Below, piece by piece: positions 1 through 9,139 of a DNA stretch of 64,000 nucleotides (position 1 is its first letter; the number at the start of each line of letters is the position of its first letter). Source of the stretch: UBA4416 sp964541155. Lineage in GTDB: Bacteria > Bacteroidota > Bacteroidia > B-17B0 > Aurantibacillaceae. The stretch covers positions 124,001 through 188,000 of the forward strand of contig CAZIPC010000003.1 of assembly GCA_964541155.1 (NCBI GenBank), written 5' to 3'. The notes beneath the pieces are model-generated. The model was not told the origin of the DNA, searched no databases, and worked only from the letters and a program-made list of their open reading frames with translations. Both the position numbers and the translations under genes were made by a program.

Positions 1-405
1 TATTATAGGGATAGCATTTCCTTTATCAGCAGCTGTTTCAAAACAACGTTTAATAGTATCTATACTTACAAAAGGCCTAGCGGCATCATGTATTCCTACT
101 ACGTCATTTTTGTTACTAATACAATTTAGTCCATTTCTCACAGAATGAAAGCGAGTTTCACCACCACCAACTAATTTAATGTCTTTTTCAGGAAAATATT
201 CGGCTAGCATAAAGTTTGCATCAGACATATAATCTTTGTGAACACAAACTATAATGTTTATGAATTCGTCAAATTCAATAAATTTTTCAATGGTATGAAT
301 TAAAACAGGTTTTCCTTTTATTTCTATAAATTGCTTAGGAACTGTAGACTGCATCCGGGAACCTGTTCCGCCTGCAACAATAATGATATTATAATGTGAA
401 TTCAT
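1..405 (-). CDS. ispD: 2-C-methyl-D-erythritol 4-phosphate cytidylyltransferase, N-terminal part
   Basis: IspD makes CDP-methylerythritol from CTP and methylerythritol 4-phosphate in the non-mevalonate isoprenoid pathway in the cytoplasm. The translation from the ATG at 405 opens with the nucleotidyltransferase signature AGGTGSRMQSTVPKQF (residues about 10-25), followed by GGGETRFHSV and the HDAARPFV motif typical of IspD. All 135 codons seen are open; the C-terminal 90 or so residues lie beyond the left edge. It is divergent from the envelope gene at 664. The family assignment is firm; TarI/IspD-like ribitol-phosphate cytidylyltransferases share the fold but are less likely because no tar-type genes are seen nearby. 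Confidence 0.9.
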   Translation of the reverse strand, partial: MNSHYNIIIVAGGTGSRMQSTVPKQFIEIKGKPVLIHTIEKFIEFDEFINIIVCVHKDYMSDANFMLAEYFPEKDIKLVGGGETRFHSVRNGLNCISNKNDVVGIHDAARPFVSIDTIKRCFETAADKGNAIPII

Positions 406-613
406 AATTTAAAACAGCAGAAAAAGAGCCTTTTAAAAGTGTCGTGATGCTTATAAAAGTACTTATAGTTTATATTTTATACAAATTAATTCATCTTCAA
501 TAATTATCGAAGTAAATGAATTTAAGAGTTTCTATAATTAACAATCTTTTGTTGGAAATATTAATACCTCTAGAAAAATAACCACTTTTTTTAAGATAAA
601 TTAGATAAAATTT

Positions 614-642
614 TTGCTAGAATGCATAAAATCATTAATTTG
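614..642 (+). promoter_or_regulatory. Possible promoter for the 664 gene
   Basis: TTG at 614-616, an 18-nt spacer, and TTAATTTG at 635-642, which matches the Bacteroidota -7 consensus TAnnTTTG with one mismatch. It would start transcription around 648, downstream of the ATG at 622 and upstream of the one at 664, supporting the later start. Confidence 0.35.
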
Positions 643-663
643 GTGCTGTTAAACCAAATAAAT

Positions 664-1938
664 ATGAAAAAAAGCTACGTAAATTTGTCTTTACTATTTA
701 GTTGCTTTGTATGTATGCAAGCATCTTTTGCCCAATTATCTGTTACTGGTAGGGTTGAGTCACTAAAGTTTTTGGGTGATGTAGGTAAAAAAAGCAATGC
801 CAATTATTTTAGTGATAACCGTTTAGGTTACAATATAGGTATTGAATACCGATTAGGAAGAATGTTTGGCGTTGGAATAGATGGTATGTATGGTAAACTA
901 GCAGGTACAAATAATGATATTAGTTCTCACTTAAATTTTCAATCCACTATTTCAGGAGGGGCTGTAAATGCTTTTGCTTTTTTTGATAAATTACAAAGTG
1001 AAGAAAAAGAAGTGGCTCCATACATCCATGCTGGTTTTGGTTATTTAAAATTTGATCCTTATGGTGATTTAACTGATAAAAACGGAACCTTTTATAAATA
1101 CTGGAATGATGGTTCTATTAAAAATTTAGATCAATCATCATCTAACGAACCATTAGCTACAGCTATAAAAAGAGATTATACTTATGAATCACAATTAAAA
1201 GATACATTAGTAAATTATGCTAGGCATACATTTTATATTCCATTAGGAGCTGGTGTTAAATTTAACATGAATGAGCGTGTAAGCTTAAGATTGGGAGTTA
1301 CGTATAATTTGTGCATGAGCGATTATGTAGATAATTATAAGTCTGGAGGTAATGATAGTTGGGCTTCTGCAAATGCAGGAATTAGCATTTCATTTGGTAA
1401 AAAAATGTCGCCATCTTATAGTGGTGTAAATTTTGTATTGTTAGATAATTTAGACTCTGATTTTGATGGAATAAAAGACTTAAATGATAAATGTTTAGGC
1501 ACACCAAAAGGAGTAAAAGTTGATGCTAAAGGATGTCCGTTTGATACAGATGGGGATGGTATTTATGACTATTTAGATAAAGAATTGAAAACTAAAAAAG
1601 GAGCAATTGTAGATGGCTTTGGAGTTACAATAAACGAAGAAGAGCTAGCAAAAAGGCAGTTAGCTTGGGATAGTTTATCTGTTGAGGCTGCCGAAGAAAA
1701 TAATTTAGCTAATAATACATCTAATTTAAATCAACAGCAAGTTAATAGTTTAAGTAACGATTCTGGCTTATATGAAAAAGACACCATGCCTTATGATTTT
1801 ATTGAAGTAGATAGTGATAATGATGGAGTGATTTCTGTACAAGAAGTTAGAAATACGATTAATGATTTTTTCGATGAAAAAAACACTTTAACAGCAGATA
1901 AAATTAACCAGCTGATTGATTATTTTTTTGAACAATAA
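664..1938 (+). CDS. Outer-membrane beta-barrel protein with thrombospondin type 3 repeats and an EF-hand
   Basis: A 424-residue envelope protein. From the ATG at 664 a signal peptide (MKKSYVNLSLLFSCFVCMQA, then SFAQ) is visible; an in-frame ATG at 622 would bury this signal, so 664 is preferred. Residues about 25-255 alternate polar and hydrophobic like a small OmpA-type barrel (IGIEYRLGRMFGVGIDGMYG). Aspartate-rich calcium repeats follow (DSDFDGIKDLNDKC from about 264, DTDGDGIYDYLD near 293), as in OmpA-family proteins with thrombospondin type 3 repeats. Near the C terminus D383-E394 (DSDNDGVISVQE) fits a canonical EF-hand loop. The usual OmpA peptidoglycan-binding domain is absent. The SPOR-domain gene follows 9 nt downstream, so the two are probably co-transcribed. 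Precise function unknown. Confidence 0.8.
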   Translation: MKKSYVNLSLLFSCFVCMQASFAQLSVTGRVESLKFLGDVGKKSNANYFSDNRLGYNIGIEYRLGRMFGVGIDGMYGKLAGTNNDISSHLNFQSTISGGAVNAFAFFDKLQSEEKEVAPYIHAGFGYLKFDPYGDLTDKNGTFYKYWNDGSIKNLDQSSSNEPLATAIKRDYTYESQLKDTLVNYARHTFYIPLGAGVKFNMNERVSLRLGVTYNLCMSDYVDNYKSGGNDSWASANAGISISFGKKMSPSYSGVNFVLLDNLDSDFDGIKDLNDKCLGTPKGVKVDAKGCPFDTDGDGIYDYLDKELKTKKGAIVDGFGVTINEEELAKRQLAWDSLSVEAAEENNLANNTSNLNQQQVNSLSNDSGLYEKDTMPYDFIEVDSDNDGVISVQEVRNTINDFFDEKNTLTADKINQLIDYFFEQ

Positions 1939-1947
1939 TACAACTAT

Positions 1948-3219
1948 ATGATAAAACCACTTATTATTTTGTTTAATACTGTATCAGTATTTTTATTTAG
2001 TGTTTTTTTTGGAGACAGTCCGGTAACTGTTACTGGATTATTCCCTAAAACAACTAAATCAACATCCGAATTTATAGCTGAAATAAAAATTAATAAAGCA
2101 GATGTAAATGGATTTGGAAAATTTCAATTTGAAGTTCCTCAAGGCTTTACAGTGAAAGAAATAGATAGTCAAAGTGGTAATTTTTCGTTTACAGAAAATA
2201 CAGCTAAAATAATATGGACAGCACTACCTAAAAATTCTGAAATGACTCTTAAATTTTTAATTAATGTAGATAATGCTTCTATAGGAACAAAAACAATACA
2301 CTCTAAATTTTCTTATGTAGTGAATAATGAGAAACAATTTACAGAAATGCCTCCAGTTGACATTTTAATTGAAGATGGTGTTTCGGAAGTTAAACCATTA
2401 ATTTCCTCTTTAGATTCAATAAAATTATTAAATAATAAAGCTCAAAATCCTACAGGGGCTGAAATTGCTATAAACTGTTTTAGAACAATAACAACTGGAA
2501 CGAGCCCTAATGAATATAATATTGAAGTAAAAATTATAAAAGGGGAAACCAATGGTTTTGCAAAATTCCAAGAATTACTTCCTATTGGATATACTGTTAA
2601 ATCTGGTAAAACAGCAGGTAGCGCTTTTTCTGTATCAGATGGTAAAATTAAATTTGTTTGGGTTGCACTACCTACAGAAACTGAATTAACATTATCCTAT
2701 ACCCTTCAAAAAACAGATGTGATGTCTGCAGCAACGTCTTTAACTAACGGAGAGTTTTCGTATTTAAAGAATGATAAAAGTCAAAAATTTAAATTACTTG
2801 AAGATGTTATTGATAAAAACGCACCCATTTCTGTAGTTAAAGATGAAACAAAATTAACTGATAATTCTTCTGAAAGTAATAATGTTTCTCAAAAAAACAC
2901 AAACGAATCATCTCAACTTATTTCTAAAAAACAAGGAAATATATTATACAGTGTTCAAGTGGGGGCATTTATTAATGCTATTAAATCCGAAGTTTTATCT
3001 AAAAAATTTAATATTTCTGAAATTATAAAAAGTGAAATGGCAGAAGGTTATAGTAAATTTATGGTAGGTGATTTTGCTGAATATAAAAAAGCACGAGATC
3101 ACAGAGAAACAATAAAAGAAAAAGGATGCAAGAGCGCATTTGTAGTAGCCTATAATGGTCCAAAACGAATTACTGTTCAAGAAGCATTGATGATAACAAG
3201 TCAGAAATGGTTTAAATAA
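1948..3219 (+). CDS. Secreted protein with two related beta-rich repeats and a C-terminal SPOR domain
   Basis: A 423-residue exported protein with an N-terminal hydrophobic stretch (IILFNTVSVFLFSVFF). Two homologous blocks can be read: residues about 25-140 (NGFGKFQFEVPQGFTVKE, then KIIWTALPKNSEMTLKF) and about 172-288 (NGFAKFQELLPIGYTVKS, then KFVWVALPTETELTLSY). After a Ser/Asn-rich linker, residues about 333-410 form a SPOR-like domain (LYSVQVGAFINA, then KFMVGDFAEYKKARDHRE), a fold known to bind denuded septal peptidoglycan. It is therefore likely periplasmic and cell-wall associated. The repeat domain resembles DUF11-type beta-sandwiches only loosely; I do not recognise a named family. 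It lies 9 nt behind the barrel gene and ends just before a strong terminator. Confidence 0.75.
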   Translation: MIKPLIILFNTVSVFLFSVFFGDSPVTVTGLFPKTTKSTSEFIAEIKINKADVNGFGKFQFEVPQGFTVKEIDSQSGNFSFTENTAKIIWTALPKNSEMTLKFLINVDNASIGTKTIHSKFSYVVNNEKQFTEMPPVDILIEDGVSEVKPLISSLDSIKLLNNKAQNPTGAEIAINCFRTITTGTSPNEYNIEVKIIKGETNGFAKFQELLPIGYTVKSGKTAGSAFSVSDGKIKFVWVALPTETELTLSYTLQKTDVMSAATSLTNGEFSYLKNDKSQKFKLLEDVIDKNAPISVVKDETKLTDNSSESNNVSQKNTNESSQLISKKQGNILYSVQVGAFINAIKSEVLSKKFNISEIIKSEMAEGYSKFMVGDFAEYKKARDHRETIKEKGCKSAFVVAYNGPKRITVQEALMITSQKWFK

Positions 3220-3236
3220 GTGTAATGTATTCCAAT

Positions 3237-3276
3237 AAAAAATGTGCCAAAGTATTAAACTTTGGCACATTTTTTT
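3237..3276 (+). terminator. Intrinsic terminator
   Basis: Stem AAAAAATGTGCCAAAG / CTTTGGCACATTTTTT with a 7-nt loop and a T run, 17 nt after the stop of the SPOR gene. It closes the 664-3219 unit. Confidence 0.85.
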
Positions 3277-3461
3277 AATACAATATATTTCAAGATAAAA
3301 AGTAAACATTGTTAAATTACCGTTCAAATAAAATGTTTTAAACAAGCATTATTTGTTTATACATTTGCTTTTCAATTTTTGTAAATAAAAATAATAGGGT
3401 TAAATTATAAAATGTAGTGTTTTATAATCTTTAATTAAATAGCTAAAAAAATTAGTAGTAC

Positions 3462-5975
3462 ATGAAAAATATTTTTATACTCTTTGCATTTTTTTTAATT
3501 AAACATTCAATTTCTCAAATACCAGGAGGAATGGCCGGAATGAAAAACATGAAGGATCCTAAGTTGGGTCGTGTGTATGGTAAAGTAATTGATGCTTCTT
3601 CTGGAAAGCCAGTTGAATATGCGTCTGTTCAGGTATTATGGTTTAATAAAGATAGTTTATTAGGAGGCTCTTTAGTAAAAGAAAACGGAGATTTTGCAGT
3701 AGAAGGACTACCTTCTTTTGGACAGGTGAGAGTAAAAATAAAGTTTATTGGATATAAAGATTATTCTCAAAAAGTATTTATCATGCCGCCCGATAAAATA
3801 GACCAAGATTTAGGAGATATCAAATTAACATTAGATGATAAACTATTGAAAGAAGTAGATGTGGTTGCTGAAAAAAGTGCTGTTGTTTTAAGTATAGATA
3901 AAAGAACGTATAATGTAGAAAAAGATTTATCTGTAAAAGGAGGAACGGGAGTAGATGTGATGAAAAATATTCCTGGATTAACCGTAGATGCAGATGGAAA
4001 CGTACAGTTGCGTAATCAATCTCCAACTATTTTTATAGACGGAAGACCAACAACATTAACTCTTCAACAAATTCCAGCAGATCAAATTGAAAGAGTAGAA
4101 ATTATTACCAATCCATCTGTGAAATACGATGCCAGTACAACAGGCGGAATATTAAATGTTGTTATGAAACGAAATACAAAACCTGGGTATAATGGAATGG
4201 TAAATTCGAGCATAGGAACAAGTGATAGGTATGGTTTTATGGCTAATCTTAATGTTAAGCAAGGAAAATGGAACACCTCCTTAATGTATTCATTTAATCA
4301 AGCAATTAATAAAACCACTGGATTTACAAAGAGAACTCAATTGAATAATGGCACAACCCTAGGATATTTTAATCAAAATAATAATACCCAAATGCTCAAT
4401 GCATTTAATTTTGGGAAATTAGGGCTTGATTATTACATCAATAATAGAAATACTATAAGTTTAAATGGTATGATTATGGGTGGTGAATTTAAAACAACTG
4501 ATAATCAAACTTACGAAGTATTAGATAGCCTATCGGTAAAAAAATTATTTGGTAATCAAGTAAACAATCAAAAAGCAGCATTTCAAAATTACAATGCACA
4601 AGTATTGTATAAAAAAACATATCCAAAGGTTGGTAAGGAATTAACTATTGATGCAAATTATAATTATACAACTTCTAAAAATGGTTATTTATTTAATACA
4701 AGTACAACTCAAAGCCCTTCTTCTTCAGATATTCCAACTACTTATCAAAAAAATAGTGGATCAACAATTTCTAATCAATATGTTTTTCAGATGGATTATG
4801 TAAACCCAATAAGTGATACTAAAAAATTTGAAGCAGGAATAAAATCGTATTATAAAAATTCAAATAGCGAAAACAATACATCTCGAGCATCAGGAAGCGA
4901 AGAAAATTATCAAAAAGATTCAATAATGAGTAATAAATACGTTATAGATGATATAGTTAATGCAGCATATATTAATTATAATGATCAATTGGTTTGGGGA
5001 ATAGGATACCAGGCTGGATTACGATTTGAACAATCGTATTATGCTGGTAATATTACAGATAAACAACAAAAATTTTCATATAATTATCCTGGAACATCAG
5101 ATGACATATTAAAGTCATTGTTTCCAGGGATATATTTTTCTAAAAAAATAAAAGGTAATAATGAATTTCAATTAAATTTTAGTAGAAAAATATCTCGCCC
5201 AAATTTTTTTCAACTTATGCCTTTTATAATGTTTGCTGATAAACAAAATTATAGGATAGGTAATCCTCAATTAAAACCTGAATTTAAAAACATTGCTGAA
5301 TTAAATTATAATAAACTATTTTCAAAGGGAAGTTATTTAGCATCTGGCTATTTTCGTTACGAAGAACAGCCAATTACAGATGTTGCATACCCAGATCCAG
5401 ATCCACTTAAAAAAGATGTGTTGGTTAATACAACCATTAATGGTGATAATGCAATACGTTATGGTATAGAAAACACTTTTAAACGCACGTTTTGGAAAAA
5501 TTTAGATTGGACAATTAATGCTAACGCGTATTATATATACATAAAAGGAAAAATAGTACCAACAGAACCAGAAGTTAAAGCAGAAGGTTATGCATGGAAT
5601 GGTAAAACAACTATTTCGTATAAGTTTCCTAAAAATATAACATTGCAAATTAATGGTAATTATGAATCCCCCAAAATTTTATTATTGGGAGTAGCTAATC
5701 CAATTTATTCAATGGATATTTCATTAAATTATATGATTGGAACCAAGTGGATTTTTAATGCCACTTTGAGCGATGTATTTAACACGAGAAGAATGGGAAC
5801 TCATTATGAAACGCCTTATTATTTACAAGATTTATCTAGACGTCGCGAATCTCGTTTTGCTCGCTTTACAGTAACTTATTTATTTGGAAAAATGGACGCT
5901 TCTATTTTTAAGAAAGGCAAACAAATGAGAGGCATGGGCCAAGAAGGTAATCAAGATGGATTAGACTTTAAATAA
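3462..5975 (+). CDS. TonB-dependent-receptor-like outer membrane beta-barrel protein
   Basis: An 837-residue outer-membrane protein. It has a signal peptide (MKNIFILFAFFLIKHSIS), a carboxypeptidase-regulatory-like domain at about 35-115 (GRVYGKVIDASSGKPVEYAS), a plug-like region at about 150-245 (VDVMKNIPGLTVDADGNV, then FIDGRPTTLTLQQIPADQ and IERVEIITNPS), and a long C-terminal barrel with many aromatic beta strands (FSRKISRPNFFQLMPF, GNPQLKPEFKNIAELNY). This order fits the barrel family common in Bacteroidota (OMP_b-brl_3), distinct from SusC. No SusD partner, ABC importer or regulator is adjacent, so the substrate cannot be inferred. It has its own upstream region after a terminator and is followed by a separate peptidase gene. 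Confidence 0.85.
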   Translation: MKNIFILFAFFLIKHSISQIPGGMAGMKNMKDPKLGRVYGKVIDASSGKPVEYASVQVLWFNKDSLLGGSLVKENGDFAVEGLPSFGQVRVKIKFIGYKDYSQKVFIMPPDKIDQDLGDIKLTLDDKLLKEVDVVAEKSAVVLSIDKRTYNVEKDLSVKGGTGVDVMKNIPGLTVDADGNVQLRNQSPTIFIDGRPTTLTLQQIPADQIERVEIITNPSVKYDASTTGGILNVVMKRNTKPGYNGMVNSSIGTSDRYGFMANLNVKQGKWNTSLMYSFNQAINKTTGFTKRTQLNNGTTLGYFNQNNNTQMLNAFNFGKLGLDYYINNRNTISLNGMIMGGEFKTTDNQTYEVLDSLSVKKLFGNQVNNQKAAFQNYNAQVLYKKTYPKVGKELTIDANYNYTTSKNGYLFNTSTTQSPSSSDIPTTYQKNSGSTISNQYVFQMDYVNPISDTKKFEAGIKSYYKNSNSENNTSRASGSEENYQKDSIMSNKYVIDDIVNAAYINYNDQLVWGIGYQAGLRFEQSYYAGNITDKQQKFSYNYPGTSDDILKSLFPGIYFSKKIKGNNEFQLNFSRKISRPNFFQLMPFIMFADKQNYRIGNPQLKPEFKNIAELNYNKLFSKGSYLASGYFRYEEQPITDVAYPDPDPLKKDVLVNTTINGDNAIRYGIENTFKRTFWKNLDWTINANAYYIYIKGKIVPTEPEVKAEGYAWNGKTTISYKFPKNITLQINGNYESPKILLLGVANPIYSMDISLNYMIGTKWIFNATLSDVFNTRRMGTHYETPYYLQDLSRRRESRFARFTVTYLFGKMDASIFKKGKQMRGMGQEGNQDGLDFK

Positions 5976-6107
5976 TATTTAGTGTATTATATTTTTGTTA
6001 AAATATAGTTATAGCCAGGTAAGGTTTAATTGCCGATTTTAAATTTCTTAATCATTGATTTTGATAATGTATTTTAATTATCTTAGTCATCTAAAAATAA
6101 AAATAAT

Positions 6108-9077
6108 ATGTATTTAAAAATTATTTTACCATTAGTTTTAGTGTTTTCTGTTGTGAGTTTATCTGCTCAAGCGCCTTCATCTAAATCTAAACCATTAACA
6201 TCTCCAGAAGTTTTAAAAGAAGGTTCTAAAATACCTTCCATTAATTTTGAATATGCATTAAACGATCCTTTTAAGGCAAGAATTTATACCTTAAAAAATG
6301 GATTAAAAGTGTATATGACTGTATACAAAAATGCTCCTCGTATACAAACATATATTGCTGTAAAGGCAGGAAGTAAAAATGATCCAGCAACCGCAACTGG
6401 TTTGGCTCATTATTTAGAACATATGGTTTTTAAAGGAACAGATAAGTTTGGTACAAAAGATTTTTCTAAAGAATCAATAGAGATTACTAAAATAGAAAAC
6501 TTATATGAAGTGTACCGTAATACAAAAAATGAAACACAGCGTAAACAAATTTATCATCAAATAGATAGTATTTCGGGTGTTGCTGCAAAGTATGCAATAG
6601 CAAATGAATACGATAAAATGTTAGCAGGCATTGGCGGTCAAGGAACCAACGCTTTTACTTCTTTTGATCAAACAGTTTATGTAAATGATATTCCCTCTAA
6701 TCAATTAGAAAATTGGCTGAAAATAGAAGCCGAACGATATAGAAAACCAGTGTTACGATTATTTCATACAGAATTAGAAGCTGTGTATGAAGAAAAAAAT
6801 AGAGGTTTAGATAGTGACAATAGTAAACTTTGGGAAGCAGTATTTGAAGGATTATTTAAAAATCATACCTATGGAACTCAAACAACCATTGGAACGATTG
6901 ATCATTTAAAAAATCCTTCAATGAAAGAAATTATGAAGTATTTTAATGCAAATTACGTTCCTAATAATATGGCTATTTGTTTGAGTGGAGATTTTGATCC
7001 AGATGCTACTATAAAATTAATTGAGCAAACATTTGGCCCAATGCCATCTAAACCAACAACGCCATATGTTTTTGAAAAAGAAGCGCCTATTACCCAAAAA
7101 ATTGTAAAAGAAATTATTGGACCTGATGCAGAAAATGTGGCTATGGCATGGCGATTTGAGGGTGCAGGTAGTAAAGATGCTGATATGATTACTTTAATCA
7201 ATTTATTATTAACTAATGGCAGAGCCGGATTGTTTGACTTAAATTTAAATCAAACACAAAAAGTATTAACTAGCGGTAGCGAAAGCTATGTTTTAAAAGA
7301 TTATTCTACACATATACTCTATGCAGAGCCTAAAGAGGGCCAATCACTTGAAGATGTAGAAAAATTATTACTAGCGCAATTAGAGTTACTTAAAAATGGA
7401 GATTTTCCTGATTGGTTAATGAACGCAGTAGTAACAGACATGAAATTAAAGAAAACAAAAGAATTAGAAAGCAATGAAATGCGAGCTATGGCTTTTGTTG
7501 ATGCCTTTGTGAATGATATTAAATGGCAAGTAGCAGTTAATTCAATTGATCGTTTATCAAAAATTACAAAGCAAGATGTGATTGAATTTGCTAAGAAAAA
7601 TTATAACTCAAATAATTATGTAGTGGCTTATAAGAGAGTAGGAGAAGATAAAAATATTCAAAAAGTTGAAAAACCTCAAATTACGCCAGTTGAGGTAAAT
7701 CGAGAAGATCAATCGCCTTTTGTAAAAGAAATTTTATCTTCTAAAACATCTGAAATTCAACCAAAATTTATTGATTATGAAAAGGATGTTATAAAATCTA
7801 CTATTCATAATACTATACCATTTGTATATAGTCAAAATACCGAAAACCAATTATTTGATTTGTATTATGCATTTGATATGGGTTCTAATAATAATAAGTT
7901 ACTACCAATTGCAATTGATTATATTTCTTATTTAGGAACCAGTAAAATGTCTCCTGCCGAAGTACAACAAGAGTTTTATAAATTAGGTTGCTCATTTAAT
8001 GTATTTAATTCAGAAGATCAAACATGGGTTAGTTTAACAGGTTTAAGTGAAAATTTTGAAAAAGCAACCCGTTTATTTGAAAGTTTACTGCAAGATCCAC
8101 AAGTTGATGATGGAACTCTTAAAAATTTAGTTTCAGATATTATAAAAAAACGAAGTGATGCAAAACAAGATAAACGAACTATTTTGCAAAAAATGATGGT
8201 TAATTATGCGAAGTACGGACCATTAAATCCTGCAACAAATGTTTTGTCTGAAGATGAATTAAATAAATTAGAGCCATCTCAAATTATTGATTTAATAAAA
8301 TCATTACTAAGTTATCAGCATAAAATTTTATACTATGGTCCTAAGCTAGTAGGTGATGTAAAAGAAGTATTAAACTCTATACATATAGTTACTTCAATAG
8401 AATTAAAACCTATCCAAAAAGAGTCTAGTTTTGTATTACAGCCATTTAATAATACTGTTTATGTTGTTGATTATGACATGAAACAAGCGGAGATCGTAAT
8501 TTTAACAGAAGGTGATAAATATGATGTTAAAAATATTCCCTTAATAAATATGTATAATGAATATTTTGGAGGAGGAATGAGTTCAGTTGTGTTTCAAGAT
8601 TTAAGAGAATCAAAAGCATTAGCTTATTCTTGTTACTCAATCTATAGAGCACCTAAAAACCCTAATCTACCTTTTTATAATTTTTCGTATATAGGCTCTC
8701 AAGCCGATAAACTTCCTGAAGCAATGGCGGGTATGTTTAATTTATTAAATAATGTTCCTAAATCGGATATATCTTTTGGGGCAGCTAAAGAAGCTATTTT
8801 ACAAAATATAAAAACTGAGCGCATAAATAAATCTGACATTTTATTTAATTATCTAAATGCCGAAAAATTTGGATTAAAAACTGATGTTAGAAAGGATGTA
8901 TATCAAAAAGTATCTGCCATGCTATTTGAAGATGTGAAAAAATTTCAGGATGAGAAAATTAAAAATAAACCAACTACTATTTTAGTTTTAGGAAAAAAAG
9001 ACATGCTTGATGTTAAAACACTTGAAAAATATGGTACTGTAAAGTATCTTACTTTAAAAGATATTTTTGGATATTAA
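6108..9077 (+). CDS. M16 family zinc metallopeptidase (two-domain, exported)
   Basis: A 989-residue pitrilysin-type peptidase carrying both M16 halves in one chain. Residues 1-20 form a signal peptide (ending SLSAQ), so it probably works in the periplasm or at the outer membrane. The inverted zinc motif HYLEH is at residues 101-105 (zinc ligands H101 and H105, catalytic E104), and the third ligand is one of the glutamates in ELEAVYEEKNR (about 222-231). About 45 extra charged residues lie between the motif and that glutamate. The second half (about 560-989) lacks an HxxEH motif and has the R/Y region typical of the inactive M16 domain (FGGGMSSVVFQDLRE, then KALAYSCYS). It stands alone, convergent with glyA across a shared terminator. 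Substrate unknown. Confidence 0.9.
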   Translation: MYLKIILPLVLVFSVVSLSAQAPSSKSKPLTSPEVLKEGSKIPSINFEYALNDPFKARIYTLKNGLKVYMTVYKNAPRIQTYIAVKAGSKNDPATATGLAHYLEHMVFKGTDKFGTKDFSKESIEITKIENLYEVYRNTKNETQRKQIYHQIDSISGVAAKYAIANEYDKMLAGIGGQGTNAFTSFDQTVYVNDIPSNQLENWLKIEAERYRKPVLRLFHTELEAVYEEKNRGLDSDNSKLWEAVFEGLFKNHTYGTQTTIGTIDHLKNPSMKEIMKYFNANYVPNNMAICLSGDFDPDATIKLIEQTFGPMPSKPTTPYVFEKEAPITQKIVKEIIGPDAENVAMAWRFEGAGSKDADMITLINLLLTNGRAGLFDLNLNQTQKVLTSGSESYVLKDYSTHILYAEPKEGQSLEDVEKLLLAQLELLKNGDFPDWLMNAVVTDMKLKKTKELESNEMRAMAFVDAFVNDIKWQVAVNSIDRLSKITKQDVIEFAKKNYNSNNYVVAYKRVGEDKNIQKVEKPQITPVEVNREDQSPFVKEILSSKTSEIQPKFIDYEKDVIKSTIHNTIPFVYSQNTENQLFDLYYAFDMGSNNNKLLPIAIDYISYLGTSKMSPAEVQQEFYKLGCSFNVFNSEDQTWVSLTGLSENFEKATRLFESLLQDPQVDDGTLKNLVSDIIKKRSDAKQDKRTILQKMMVNYAKYGPLNPATNVLSEDELNKLEPSQIIDLIKSLLSYQHKILYYGPKLVGDVKEVLNSIHIVTSIELKPIQKESSFVLQPFNNTVYVVDYDMKQAEIVILTEGDKYDVKNIPLINMYNEYFGGGMSSVVFQDLRESKALAYSCYSIYRAPKNPNLPFYNFSYIGSQADKLPEAMAGMFNLLNNVPKSDISFGAAKEAILQNIKTERINKSDILFNYLNAEKFGLKTDVRKDVYQKVSAMLFEDVKKFQDEKIKNKPTTILVLGKKDMLDVKTLEKYGTVKYLTLKDIFGY

Positions 9078-9094
9078 TCTAATCATACATTACT

Positions 9095-9125
9095 AAAAAA
9101 GGCTCGCTATAAGCGAGCCTTTTTT
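9095..9125. terminator. Bidirectional terminator between the M16 peptidase gene and glyA
   Basis: An A-run, GGCTCGCT, a 3-nt loop, AGCGAGCC and a T-run; symmetric, lying between convergent genes. Confidence 0.9.
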
Positions 9126-9139
9126 AGTTTAGAGGTAGT

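Noticed and set aside
622..663. Start of the barrel gene at the ATG at 622
   Set aside because: It would place 14 residues before a well-formed signal peptide, and the best promoter-like element lies at 614-642, so 664 is the better start.
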